Positions 16,531 to 24,941 of a stretch of 64,000 nt of DNA are shown one piece after another. Position 1 is the first letter of the stretch. Each line of letters begins with the position of its first letter. The position numbers and the translations under genes are program-made. The DNA is from Dyadobacter luteus. GTDB taxonomy: Bacteria > Bacteroidota > Bacteroidia > Cytophagales > Spirosomataceae. The notes under the pieces are model-generated. The model was not told the origin of the DNA. It saw nothing but the letters and a program-made list of their open reading frames with translations, and made no database searches. The DNA is taken from assembly GCF_003383615.1 (NCBI RefSeq), contig NZ_QNUL01000003.1, forward strand, positions 186,001 through 250,000, given 5' to 3'.

Positions 16531-18555
16531 ATGAAAATTAAGTTTTCAGAAGTATGGAATCAGAGTATTTTTCTGTTTACTGCGCTCTTCTTTATCCATC
16601 TTTATAATGATGCAAGTGCCGAAAAAATTCAGTTCATAAATTTTAATAAACTGCCCCAGGATTACCAGTTATATCCTCGTGACGAAAAAAATGAGGCAAA
16701 TATACCTGTATCAGGTTTTGTTGAAAGATCAGGGTACAGTTATGTGTCTGTGATCGTGTATCGAAATGAAACACTGGTACAATATCTGCGTTCTCCGATT
16801 AACTATACTGAGCGTGGAAGCTTTGGCACCAGCGCAAAGATCAAGGCTGAACTTGCTGACTATCGATTCAAGGTTTATGTCTGCAAAACAGGCGACTCAA
16901 CACTAATCGCCGACCGCCAGAATGTGGTGAGCGGAGATGCTTATTTGCTTACAGGGCAATCCAACTCCACTGGTTTTTTTACCGAGAAGCAAACTAACAA
17001 GTATTGCAGATCCTTCGGAAAAATAACAGGTAATTTAAATACGGATACGTATAACCCGGCTGATACCCTCTGGGCATTATCGAATCAGGAAAATTCGGGA
17101 GCCCTCGTCGGAACCATGGGACTGGAAATGCAGAGGCAGTTGGTAGAAATTTCCGGAGTTCCTAATTGCCTCATCAATGGTGGATTTCACTGGTCATCCG
17201 CAGAATCACATTCCCGGCGAACAGAAGGCAACCCTGCTGATATGAACAATGGTTACGGACGAATGCTGTACAGAGCGCAAAAAGCCGGACTGACCAGAGC
17301 TGTACGCGGACTTGTTTTCAGGCAAGGAGAAACGGAAGCTTATCACGAAGGTTCAAATTGGGAAGGTTACTTTGATCTGTTCAGAAAAAATCTTTATATC
17401 GATTATCCGAACCTGCAAAAACTATATGTTTTTCAAATTGATATCATTTATTACAATTCCCCGATAGGTGCTATTGTAAGAGACTATCAGCGCAGACTAC
17501 CGCAAATTTACCCCGATGTAAGCTCAATCGCGAGTGTGGGAACTACCGGATATGACGGGCTTCATTATTCACGGGAAGGCAACATACAGAGTGGACAGGA
17601 AGTGGCCCGTCTTATGGCCAGGGATTTCTATCAGCGTAAGGACACGCTCAATATCAACTCCCCGAATGTTCAGAAAGCATTTTACAGCAGTAATGAAAAC
17701 AACAGACTGATTATCACATTTGATGAAAATCAGGAATTATTGTATCCTGAAGCCTACAAGCCAGAATATGCGGATGGGATACTACAGATGAAAGATTTCT
17801 TTTATCTTGGCGGCGGTACGGGAGCCGTACTGTCGGGAACAGCTGAAGGTAACCGCATCATTCTTGAACTGAATGGCAAGCAGTCGGCCCGGGAATTTAA
17901 CTATCTCCCTAATTATATAGAAGCAGCTGCACCCTATTTCAGATACACCGGCCCCTACCTGAAAAACAAACTGGGTATGAGAGCATTTTCCTTTTTTCAA
18001 ATGCCCATTGGTGATGCCCTGAGCAGCCCTGCTCTCGAAGCTCGCCCCGGTACCGACCACGACGTGATACTGACCTGGAGTGGCGTCCCCGGCGCCAATA
18101 GCTATGTACTGGAACGGAGGACAAATCCTGAATCCACTTATAAAAGCGTTGCAATACTGCCATCCCCTACAAGGACCTATCGGGACAATATCGTTCCAGG
18201 CGGTCAAAGGTTACAATACCGTATCAAAGCAGTAAACACCACGGCGGAGTCGGCTGAATTTGGAAATGCAGAAATCATGACTGATATCATACTTGGTACG
18301 CAAAAGGAAGTAAACCAGCTGTTTTTCGTATATCCCAATCCTTCTCACAGCCGGGAAGGAGTGATGGTACACTTCGCACGCCCATCCAGCGGAAAAATCA
18401 GCATACTAAGCCAATCAGGTAATTTATTGGGTGTTGAAACAATTAATCAACAAACCACTGTAAAGCTAAAAACAACCATTCCCGGCCAGGGCTTTTATCT
18501 CATTAGATATGAGTCAGGAACACAAAGCTACGTGTCCGGAATTATTGTAAAATAG
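16531..18555 (+). CDS. T9SS-secreted SGNH esterase (sialate O-acetylesterase-like)
   Basis: A 674-residue exported protein with four parts: a signal/hydrophobic N-terminus, an N-terminal beta domain, an SGNH hydrolase domain, and a C-terminal region. The hydrolase has block I LLTGQSNS (nucleophile Ser, about residue 145) and block V DGLHYSREG with the Asp-xx-His pair (about 343-346). A fibronectin type III-like domain follows (LTWSGVPGANSYVLERR), then a type A T9SS sorting domain (FVYPNPS to GIIVK). It should be released to or tethered on the cell surface and remove acyl groups from glycans. The gene follows GH43 and the EEP protein by 61 nt. Confidence 0.88.
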   Translation: MKIKFSEVWNQSIFLFTALFFIHLYNDASAEKIQFINFNKLPQDYQLYPRDEKNEANIPVSGFVERSGYSYVSVIVYRNETLVQYLRSPINYTERGSFGTSAKIKAELADYRFKVYVCKTGDSTLIADRQNVVSGDAYLLTGQSNSTGFFTEKQTNKYCRSFGKITGNLNTDTYNPADTLWALSNQENSGALVGTMGLEMQRQLVEISGVPNCLINGGFHWSSAESHSRRTEGNPADMNNGYGRMLYRAQKAGLTRAVRGLVFRQGETEAYHEGSNWEGYFDLFRKNLYIDYPNLQKLYVFQIDIIYYNSPIGAIVRDYQRRLPQIYPDVSSIASVGTTGYDGLHYSREGNIQSGQEVARLMARDFYQRKDTLNINSPNVQKAFYSSNENNRLIITFDENQELLYPEAYKPEYADGILQMKDFFYLGGGTGAVLSGTAEGNRIILELNGKQSAREFNYLPNYIEAAAPYFRYTGPYLKNKLGMRAFSFFQMPIGDALSSPALEARPGTDHDVILTWSGVPGANSYVLERRTNPESTYKSVAILPSPTRTYRDNIVPGGQRLQYRIKAVNTTAESAEFGNAEIMTDIILGTQKEVNQLFFVYPNPSHSREGVMVHFARPSSGKISILSQSGNLLGVETINQQTTVKLKTTIPGQGFYLIRYESGTQSYVSGIIVK

Positions 18556-18653
18556 TTGATATTCCCCATGTGATTTTAAGCGCTGCAACACTTCCCACAG
18601 CCAACACGTAATCATGTTTGTAAGAAGAATGTTACTCCAGACTAAAAATCCAA

Positions 18654-20225
18654 ATGACACCAACAACAAGCATTTTCGTAACCTCCGCACCCGTGTGGCG
18701 TAAGGCCTCGCTTTTGAGCACAGCTTTCTTAGCGGGTATTTTGCTGGCCTCCTGCTCCAAAGAAGACGACGTAGTAACCGAACAGGAGGCCAGCAGTACT
18801 GCCGTAACGATCGACAGTACCATCATCTCCTCAGCCACACCGGAAGGTAATACAGGCAATGCCGAAAACGCCGATGATCTGCTCGCCAACTCTACTTTTT
18901 CATCAGTAGTTTCGATCAATTTTGGTACAACAGTATCCACTACCAATCCACTGGCTGGCGCAGGCGTAACCGTAACGGAGACAAACGGAGATGTGATCAT
19001 CAACGCTACCGTGGCTGAGGTAGCTTATGAACTATCCGGAACAACCACTAACGGATCAGTTAAGATTTACAGTGATAAAAAATTCAAATTGACACTCAAT
19101 GGTGTGAATATCACCAATAGCGATGGACCAGCCATTAATATACAATCCGGTAAAAGGGCTTTTGTGGTACTCAACGATAATACCACAAACAGCCTGACCG
19201 ACGGCACCACGTATACAGCAAGCGGAACAGAAGATATGAAGGGCACCTTTTTCAGTGAAGGTCAGCTCATTTTCTCAGGAAACGGAAGTCTCAGCCTGAA
19301 GTCCAACAACAAACACGCCATTTGCAGCGACGATTATGTACGTATCATCAGCGGGAAAATTACTGTAACAGGCGCAGCTTCAGATGGTATCCATACTAAC
19401 GATGCCTTTATCGTCGATGGAGGAGAAATCAATATCACCGCCACTGATGATGGAATCCAATGTGAGGAAGGCTACATCGTGATCAATAACGGCGTGTTCA
19501 AAATCAACGTGGTAGATAAAGGGATCACGGCAAGCTGGGATACTGACGCTACGATTGATCCATACGTAACTATTAATAATGGCACTATTGACATTACCTC
19601 CAGCGCTGGCGAAGGTATTGAATCGAAAAGTGTTCTGACTATTAACAATGGAACCATTGTGGTCAAAACCGCAGACGATGCTCTGAATGCCGGGACATTT
19701 ATTTACATCAATGGTGGTACTACTTATGCGTTTAGTAGCTCTAACGATGGAATCGACTCAAATGGAAAAATCACTGTAACAGGAGGAAAAACAGTAGCAG
19801 TAGGTGCAGGATCACCTGAGCAGGGATTTGACTGCGATAACAGTACATTCAAAATTGTGGGTGGATTTATCGTTGGCATCGGAGGCGGAACCAGCACCCC
19901 TACCGCAACAGTATCTACGCAACCATCTGTGATTCTGGGTTCAGGAACGGCTAATGATATCATCCACATACAATCCAATGAAGGTGTGGAAGTTCTGACC
20001 TTCGAAATACCCAAATCCTATTCGACGATGCTGTTTTCAAATCCAAAAGTAAAAACCGGCCAAACCTACAAAGTATACAACGGCGGAACCGTTACCAATG
20101 GAAAGAGTGTAAACGGACTCTATGTAAGTGGCACCTACAACCCTGGGACACTTTCATCTACGACTTTCACCACGAGCACCATGGTTACACGGGCGGGAGG
20201 CAGTACCGGCCCCGGAGGGAGATAA
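18654..20225 (+). CDS. Carbohydrate-binding lipoprotein, Cthe_2159/DUF4353 family
   Basis: A 523-residue lipoprotein: the signal AFLAGILLASCSKEDD has a lipobox Cys followed by acidic residues, which in Bacteroidota favours surface export. The rest is a right-handed beta-helix with recurring short repeats such as GVNITNSDGPAIN, DGIHTNDAFIVDGGEINITATDDGI and GEGIESKSVLTINNGTI. This matches the DUF4353 family, whose founder Cthe_2159 binds acidic polysaccharide (pectate). It probably binds plant pectic or related glycan, which fits the neighbouring GH43 and esterase. A perfect terminator follows. Confidence 0.85.
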   Translation: MTPTTSIFVTSAPVWRKASLLSTAFLAGILLASCSKEDDVVTEQEASSTAVTIDSTIISSATPEGNTGNAENADDLLANSTFSSVVSINFGTTVSTTNPLAGAGVTVTETNGDVIINATVAEVAYELSGTTTNGSVKIYSDKKFKLTLNGVNITNSDGPAINIQSGKRAFVVLNDNTTNSLTDGTTYTASGTEDMKGTFFSEGQLIFSGNGSLSLKSNNKHAICSDDYVRIISGKITVTGAASDGIHTNDAFIVDGGEINITATDDGIQCEEGYIVINNGVFKINVVDKGITASWDTDATIDPYVTINNGTIDITSSAGEGIESKSVLTINNGTIVVKTADDALNAGTFIYINGGTTYAFSSSNDGIDSNGKITVTGGKTVAVGAGSPEQGFDCDNSTFKIVGGFIVGIGGGTSTPTATVSTQPSVILGSGTANDIIHIQSNEGVEVLTFEIPKSYSTMLFSNPKVKTGQTYKVYNGGTVTNGKSVNGLYVSGTYNPGTLSSTTFTTSTMVTRAGGSTGPGGR

Positions 20226-20235
20226 TCTTTAAATC

Positions 20236-20268
20236 AAAAAGTGGAGGCTTTAACGACCTCCACTTTTT
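20236..20268. terminator. Bidirectional terminator
   Basis: AAAAAGTGGAGG pairs perfectly with CCTCCACTTTTT around a 9-nt loop. It lies between the convergent DUF4353 and metallopeptidase genes. Confidence 0.92.
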
Positions 20269-20272
20269 TAAC

Positions 20273-21121
20273 TTATCTGATATCGTCGAAACGCCCCTGA
20301 TTTAAATCTCCTGTATCAAAGCCTTTTTTAAACCAGTACATACGTTGCTCGGAGGTACCGTGGGTGAAGGCATCGGGGACTACATAGCCCTGCGATTGCT
20401 TTTGAAGTTTATCGTCACCAATTGCATTCGCCGCAGCCAAGGCAGCTTCCAGGTCACCCGGTTCAAGTATATTCTGCATTTTATTGGCACGGTTGGCCCA
20501 TACACCCGCCAAAAAATCAGCCTGTAACTCCAATTTTACCGACAATTTGTTATACTCTGCTTCGCTCAATCTCCTGCGCTGCTGTTGAACCTGTGAAGAG
20601 ATTCCCATCAGGTTCTGGACATGATGTCCCACTTCGTGAGCAATTACATAGGCGACAGCAAAGTCTCCGGGTGCCTTGAATTTGGTACGCAGCTCATCGC
20701 AAAAGGACAAATCAATGTACACCTGCTGATCCGCAGGACAATAGAAAGGACCCATTGCAGCTGACGCACCACCACAAGCTCCCTGGGTAGCGTTTTCAAA
20801 AATCTGTAATGTAGGCTGCTGATACTGTGCGTTATTCTCAGCATATATTTTATCCCATACATCCTCCGTGCTTCCCAAGACTGTTGTGACAAGGTCGGCT
20901 GTACGGTCATCGGGCCGCGGGCCGGGTGGTCTCGTACCAGTTTGCTCGGTAGTCTGCGCGCCCTGCAAATTCTCCATAATCTGCCCCGGATCCTGTCCTG
21001 TAAGCAAACCTAATACGACTACAATAATTACTCCCACGCCTCCCAGTGCAACCTTTCCGCCACCGGACATTCCACGACGGTCATCTACATTACTGCTTCT
21101 GCGTAAATCCTGCCAACGCAT
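20273..21121 (-). CDS. ypfJ: YpfJ-family neutral zinc metallopeptidase
   Basis: A 282-residue membrane-anchored protease-like protein. It begins MRWQDLRRSSNVDDRRG, the family hallmark, then has one membrane helix (about residues 25-42), a proline-rich linker, and a metallopeptidase domain with the zinc motif HEVGHHVQ (about residue 161). Conserved TYCPADQQVYID-like (here FYCPADQQVYIDLSF) and QADFLAGVWA segments are also present. Length and layout match the family, whose substrates are unknown. The domain faces the periplasm. It is transcribed away from the DUF4468 gene. Confidence 0.93.
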   Translation of the reverse strand: MRWQDLRRSSNVDDRRGMSGGGKVALGGVGVIIVVVLGLLTGQDPGQIMENLQGAQTTEQTGTRPPGPRPDDRTADLVTTVLGSTEDVWDKIYAENNAQYQQPTLQIFENATQGACGGASAAMGPFYCPADQQVYIDLSFCDELRTKFKAPGDFAVAYVIAHEVGHHVQNLMGISSQVQQQRRRLSEAEYNKLSVKLELQADFLAGVWANRANKMQNILEPGDLEAALAAANAIGDDKLQKQSQGYVVPDAFTHGTSEQRMYWFKKGFDTGDLNQGRFDDIR

Positions 21122-21292
21122 AATTTTAGTGTTTTTAGTGCTAAGTGATTTTGCCTGCTATATTACAAAATTGATTTCTCTGCATCGATATATCCGGCTC
21201 CACCCTATTTACTTTTTTATAAATACAATGGTTAATCCCTTGGCATTACATCCATTAATCTCTACTTTGCGACGTACCATTTTGAACCGACA

Positions 21293-21841
21293 TTGAAATA
21301 TTTTATTCTCGGAGCATTGCTCCTTCTTTCCGGCGTTACTTATTCACAAGATGGGAAACTCTTGCTCGACGCCAACAAAAAAGCCACTTATACGGATCAG
21401 GCATCAACACAAAAAAGTAAGGATGAATGCTTTAAAATCGCGCAGAAATGGATTTCTGATACCTTCGGGAATTATGAAAACGCAGTCGTTAAGCAGGATG
21501 CAGCAACCGGACTTCTTGTAATTAACACCTACACGCCCGTACAAACATCCCTTTATGACTATGTCCGTTTTGATCTGACACTTACATTACGTGATCAGGG
21601 ATATCAGGTAAAAATCACTAACCTGGATGGTACTTCCCAGCTTCGTTCACCTGCCAGACTTGGAATCAACGAAAACAATCTGGTAACAGAAAAAGAGATG
21701 CTGGTTAAAACAGAAACGAACAAGAAAAAACGATCTGACGTACAGCAACAACTGGATCAGGCAAAGGCAGACAACGACCATGTCAATGAGGCCATGTTCA
21801 AAGTACTGGCCAGCCTGAAAGAGTATATAGCCTCACATTGA
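21293..21841 (+). CDS. DUF4468-domain secreted protein
   Basis: A 182-residue protein. The start is a TTG at 21293, directly before a convincing signal peptide (KYFILGALLLLSGVTYSQ). The mature part contains a DUF4468 domain with a TBP-like fold: TDQASTQKSKDECFKIAQKW, then VVKQDAATGLLVINTY, then VRFDLTLTLRDQGYQVKITNL. A C-terminal helical, Lys/Gln/Asp-rich segment follows (RSDVQQQLDQAKADND). DUF4468 proteins are frequent in Bacteroidota and have no known function. It is convergent with the lipase-like gene. Confidence 0.82.
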   Translation: MKYFILGALLLLSGVTYSQDGKLLLDANKKATYTDQASTQKSKDECFKIAQKWISDTFGNYENAVVKQDAATGLLVINTYTPVQTSLYDYVRFDLTLTLRDQGYQVKITNLDGTSQLRSPARLGINENNLVTEKEMLVKTETNKKKRSDVQQQLDQAKADNDHVNEAMFKVLASLKEYIASH

Positions 21842-21845
21842 TTCA

Positions 21846-22955
21846 TTATTTCAGCTTTTCTGCCAGATTCAGATAAGCTGCAGGTAAATGATGTTGCCAG
21901 ATATTTGGATTTTCGGGATCGTTGTTGAACAATTTGAAATAGTCCTCATTGGCAAATAGCGCCACTGTAGACCCTGTCCGCACGTAATAATTACTATTGA
22001 AATACTTAGGGGCTTCAAATTCGGGAAATTGCTTTTTGACGGTTTGAGACACCATTTTCCCCAGATATTTCTGGTAATTTTTGCGCGCTTTGTAACTTGG
22101 CTTACTCATCTGATTATAAGCGTATTTTAAAGCCAGATTCTTCGGAAATTTTTGTTTTTTAATCTGCGCCTTTGCCCCATGAAAAGGATTGACAGCTGTA
22201 AAGTCATCTACAGTCTGAACAGTGAAAGGCACATCCGGAACCCAATCGGCTGTGTTGACGACATTGATCGCCCAGCCATCCCTGTTCAGATTTTCATACT
22301 CATAGGCATAAAACAGGTTACCCGGCTTGGGACCTGCACTACAGTAAGTTTTAAAGACAACATCAGCTGGAAGCTTTCCCGTCTTCTTTAGGTTTTCCAG
22401 ATGACTTTTCAACAGAAAAACAATTCCTCCACCCTGGCTGTGCCCGGTTAGAATAAACTCCTTCATACCTGTTTTGTAACAGGAATCCACTTTTGATACA
22501 ATATCTCCGGATAAATATGCCATAGAAACAAGCCAGCCCACATGTACTGCTGCATTGGGATGATCAGCCAGATGATAGTCAAAAGTAAAATCTTTACTTA
22601 ATTTCAATGTACCCTTGGCAGGAACCATCGCAGCATAGAAATTGGCAAGAAAACTGACCCCTGTCTGTGTTGTACCCCTCACGGCTATCATTCCCAGACG
22701 ATCGTTTTTTTTCCACAAATCCCACAAATTATCAAATCCTACACTTTTTGATCTGTAGACCTGTCTGAAATGCTCCGGTTCAGGAACCGTTTTGACATCC
22801 TGCCATTTATCAACATCAATGTGTACCTTATGATTTACTTTAAGCGTTTCAATATACTCCGATTTATCAAAGTAAGGCTTCAGGGGTTGAGCATGTAAGA
22901 TTGCCGAATGTAACAGCAATCCCAATAATACCGCAAACTTCTGTCTGGCTTTCAT
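21846..22955 (-). CDS. Secreted class 3-type lipase
   Basis: From the ATG at 22955 the product is 369 residues with a signal peptide (MKARQKFAVLLGLLLHSAILHAQ). A longer frame reaches 23018 inside the upstream gene and is rejected. The nucleophile elbow GHSQGGGI marks an alpha/beta-hydrolase lipase (class 3), followed by KTYCSAGPKPGN and NTADWVPDVP, where the catalytic Asp is expected. The acyl substrate is unknown. The upstream SGNH hydrolase gene ends 44 nt before it on the same strand, so the pair is likely an operon. Confidence 0.85.
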   Translation of the reverse strand: MKARQKFAVLLGLLLHSAILHAQPLKPYFDKSEYIETLKVNHKVHIDVDKWQDVKTVPEPEHFRQVYRSKSVGFDNLWDLWKKNDRLGMIAVRGTTQTGVSFLANFYAAMVPAKGTLKLSKDFTFDYHLADHPNAAVHVGWLVSMAYLSGDIVSKVDSCYKTGMKEFILTGHSQGGGIVFLLKSHLENLKKTGKLPADVVFKTYCSAGPKPGNLFYAYEYENLNRDGWAINVVNTADWVPDVPFTVQTVDDFTAVNPFHGAKAQIKKQKFPKNLALKYAYNQMSKPSYKARKNYQKYLGKMVSQTVKKQFPEFEAPKYFNSNYYVRTGSTVALFANEDYFKLFNNDPENPNIWQHHLPAAYLNLAEKLK

Positions 22956-22999
22956 AATAGTAAGTTGTAAGCATGTGTGTAAATATAACCAATAACTGT

Positions 23000-23827
23000 T
23001 TATCTCAGTCTCTTCCACTTTGCTTCCAGCATGTCTGCAATAATTCTGTAGCCCTCGTCCGAAGGATGTAAACCATCGTAAGTCATATAGATGGATTCCT
23101 CCGGATATGGATACGCATCTTTTTCAGGATCAAAAGGGACGTTGGTGTAATCCGGATATTTGAAATCAGTGTATGTGTCTGTACCAGGTTCACGCAACTT
23201 TTTGAAGTGAACCATTTTTTCAAGTGTCATACCGCTGTTATGATACAAATCTACGACCGGCATTTTGTCTTCCTTCCCTATCTCTACAATAGCATTGGCA
23301 AACTGTTCCAGCGATTGCTCATTTTTCAATTTATACGAGCCAAATGCATTGTTTTTCGAATTGTTGATGTATACAAAATCACCTCTTTGCATAGGAGTGA
23401 TCAGGATGATCTTTGCCTTTTTGTTCAATGATCTCAGTTTGTTTGTGATCACTCTGAAAGCGCCGTACACTGTTCCTGAACCGGTATCGTCCTTATAGTT
23501 TGTATAAGTTCCCAGCGGTTTGCCCTGCCACCAGTCATTAGTACCAAGGAATATCGTATATACATCAGCCGGGGTCAGTTCCAAAGTTTCAATCTTATCA
23601 GCGATATTCACCGAAGTCCAGCCATTATATCCTTTATTAATGTAGCTCACTTGCGGATGTCTTTCTGTGATCAAGGTCAGATAACCTTTGGTAACCCTAT
23701 TGCCTGTCTGTTCCTGATGATCATTCAGATACGTGATGGAATCTCCAATAGCAACCCAGGTAATTTTGCGGGGAGCAGTGCCGAGGCAAACAACAATCAG
23801 AACAGACAGTAATAATATTTTTTTCAT
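23000..23827 (-). CDS. Secreted SGNH/GDSL hydrolase
   Basis: A 275-residue protein with an N-terminal signal (ILLLSVLIVVCLGTA), the block I nucleophile motif WVAIGDSITYLND (about residues 24-36), the block III FLGTNDWW (Gly/Asn oxyanion residues) and the block V YDGLHPSDEGYRII (Asp-xx-His). Family members are esterases or lipases acting on acylated sugars or lipids. The neighbouring class 3-type lipase suggests a shared role in extracellular ester hydrolysis. It is divergent from the alkyltransferase gene. Confidence 0.9.
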   Translation of the reverse strand: MKKILLLSVLIVVCLGTAPRKITWVAIGDSITYLNDHQEQTGNRVTKGYLTLITERHPQVSYINKGYNGWTSVNIADKIETLELTPADVYTIFLGTNDWWQGKPLGTYTNYKDDTGSGTVYGAFRVITNKLRSLNKKAKIILITPMQRGDFVYINNSKNNAFGSYKLKNEQSLEQFANAIVEIGKEDKMPVVDLYHNSGMTLEKMVHFKKLREPGTDTYTDFKYPDYTNVPFDPEKDAYPYPEESIYMTYDGLHPSDEGYRIIADMLEAKWKRLR

Positions 23828-23892
23828 ATATACAGGATTTGAAAGGATTGCGAATTAGAATTAAAGCAATAAAGTAAAATTGCATCTTTGGC

Positions 23893-23900
23893 TACCTTTG
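23893..23900 (+). promoter_or_regulatory. -7 promoter element of the alkyltransferase gene
   Basis: TACCTTTG fits TAnnTTTG and lies 41 nt before the ATG at 23942. No convincing upstream element was identified. Confidence 0.45.
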
Positions 23901-23941
23901 TTATATAATTTTTTATTCAAACAGGCCAGCTCCCCGACAGT

Positions 23942-24442
23942 ATGAATCAATTCAAGGAAATCAATACCCCTGTTGGCAGATTAAAGCTGATCGCTACACA
24001 GAATGGCCTGGCTGCTATATTGTGGGAGCACGACAAGCCCGGAAGGGTAAAAGTGGAGCCGGGCGAGTGCAACGAACAGCATCCTGTTCTTCTTGAAACA
24101 GAAAAACAGTTAGATGAATATTTTTCAAAAAAACGAACTACTTTCAATTTGCAACTGGATTTTATCGGTACTGATTTCCAAAAAAGTGTTTGGGCAGAAT
24201 TGCTGAAAATTCCATTCGGCGAAACCCGGACTTATGGTGCCATAGCCAAAGAATTGGGAGATAGCAAAGCAGTACGTGCTGTGGGGGCAGCCAACGGGAA
24301 AAACCCTATTTCTATCATCGCCCCCTGCCACCGTGTTATTGGTGCCTCAGGAAAACTTACAGGTTTTGCAGGAGGGTTACATAATAAGGATTTCCTGCTC
24401 AGACTGGAACGCGCTGGCAAAACGCCAACACTTTTTGATTAA
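23942..24442 (+). CDS. ogt: Methylated-DNA--protein-cysteine S-methyltransferase
   Basis: A 166-residue suicide repair protein that transfers the alkyl group from O6-alkylguanine to its active cysteine. The signature IAPCHRVIG (about residues 121-129) is present, with the preceding PFGETRTYGAIAKELG helix-turn-helix DNA-binding part and the RAVGAANGKNPI segment containing the arginine finger. The N-terminal domain is the short Ogt type without an Ada regulatory domain. The lipoprotein gene starts 27 nt downstream on the same strand. Confidence 0.96.
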   Translation: MNQFKEINTPVGRLKLIATQNGLAAILWEHDKPGRVKVEPGECNEQHPVLLETEKQLDEYFSKKRTTFNLQLDFIGTDFQKSVWAELLKIPFGETRTYGAIAKELGDSKAVRAVGAANGKNPISIIAPCHRVIGASGKLTGFAGGLHNKDFLLRLERAGKTPTLFD

Positions 24443-24469
24443 TCACAATGCCATCTTAAAACGGAACTT

Positions 24470-24925
24470 ATGAAAACCATCTGTACCCTCCTGCTCTCAG
24501 CAATGGCGCTGGCGTCATGTCAGCAAAAAACCAATTCAACAGACACTTCCGACAACCAACTAATAGGAACATGGAAATTAGTTTCCAGCAAAGTCATTAC
24601 CAAAGGGGATACTTCCGAAACCTTCCCGGTACCCAATCGAGAGATGATCAAAATGTTCACAGATAAGGAATTCGCTTTTTTCAATCATAATATCCGGGCA
24701 ACGTCCAAAGACTCAACGGTGTTTTCGGCCGGAAGCGGAACCTATGAGCTTAAAGGTGAAGAATATACCGAGCACCTGACCTATTGCAATTACCGGGAAT
24801 GGGAAAACCATGATTTTCATTTCAAATTAAAACTCAAAAATGACACACTTATCCAGACAGGAGTCGAGAAAATTGACAGTCTGGGCATTGATCAGGAGAT
24901 TATTGAAATATATGTAAAGAAATAA
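24470..24925 (+). CDS. Small lipoprotein with lipocalin-like domain
   Basis: A 151-residue lipoprotein: MKTICTLLLSAMALASCQQ gives a lipobox with Cys at about residue 17. The mature part begins NQLIGTWKLVSSK, the typical opening of lipocalin-like domains in Bacteroidota, and continues with alternating beta strands (FHFKLKLKNDTLIQTGVEK). The closest named families are lipocalin-like/DUF4488-type proteins. No ligand can be inferred. It is probably co-transcribed with the alkyltransferase gene. Confidence 0.75.
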   Translation: MKTICTLLLSAMALASCQQKTNSTDTSDNQLIGTWKLVSSKVITKGDTSETFPVPNREMIKMFTDKEFAFFNHNIRATSKDSTVFSAGSGTYELKGEEYTEHLTYCNYREWENHDFHFKLKLKNDTLIQTGVEKIDSLGIDQEIIEIYVKK

Positions 24926-24941
24926 ACTGCTGCATTTCACA

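Noticed and set aside
14421-20225. A standard polysaccharide utilisation locus
   Set aside because: No SusC/SusD pair or dedicated regulator is present.
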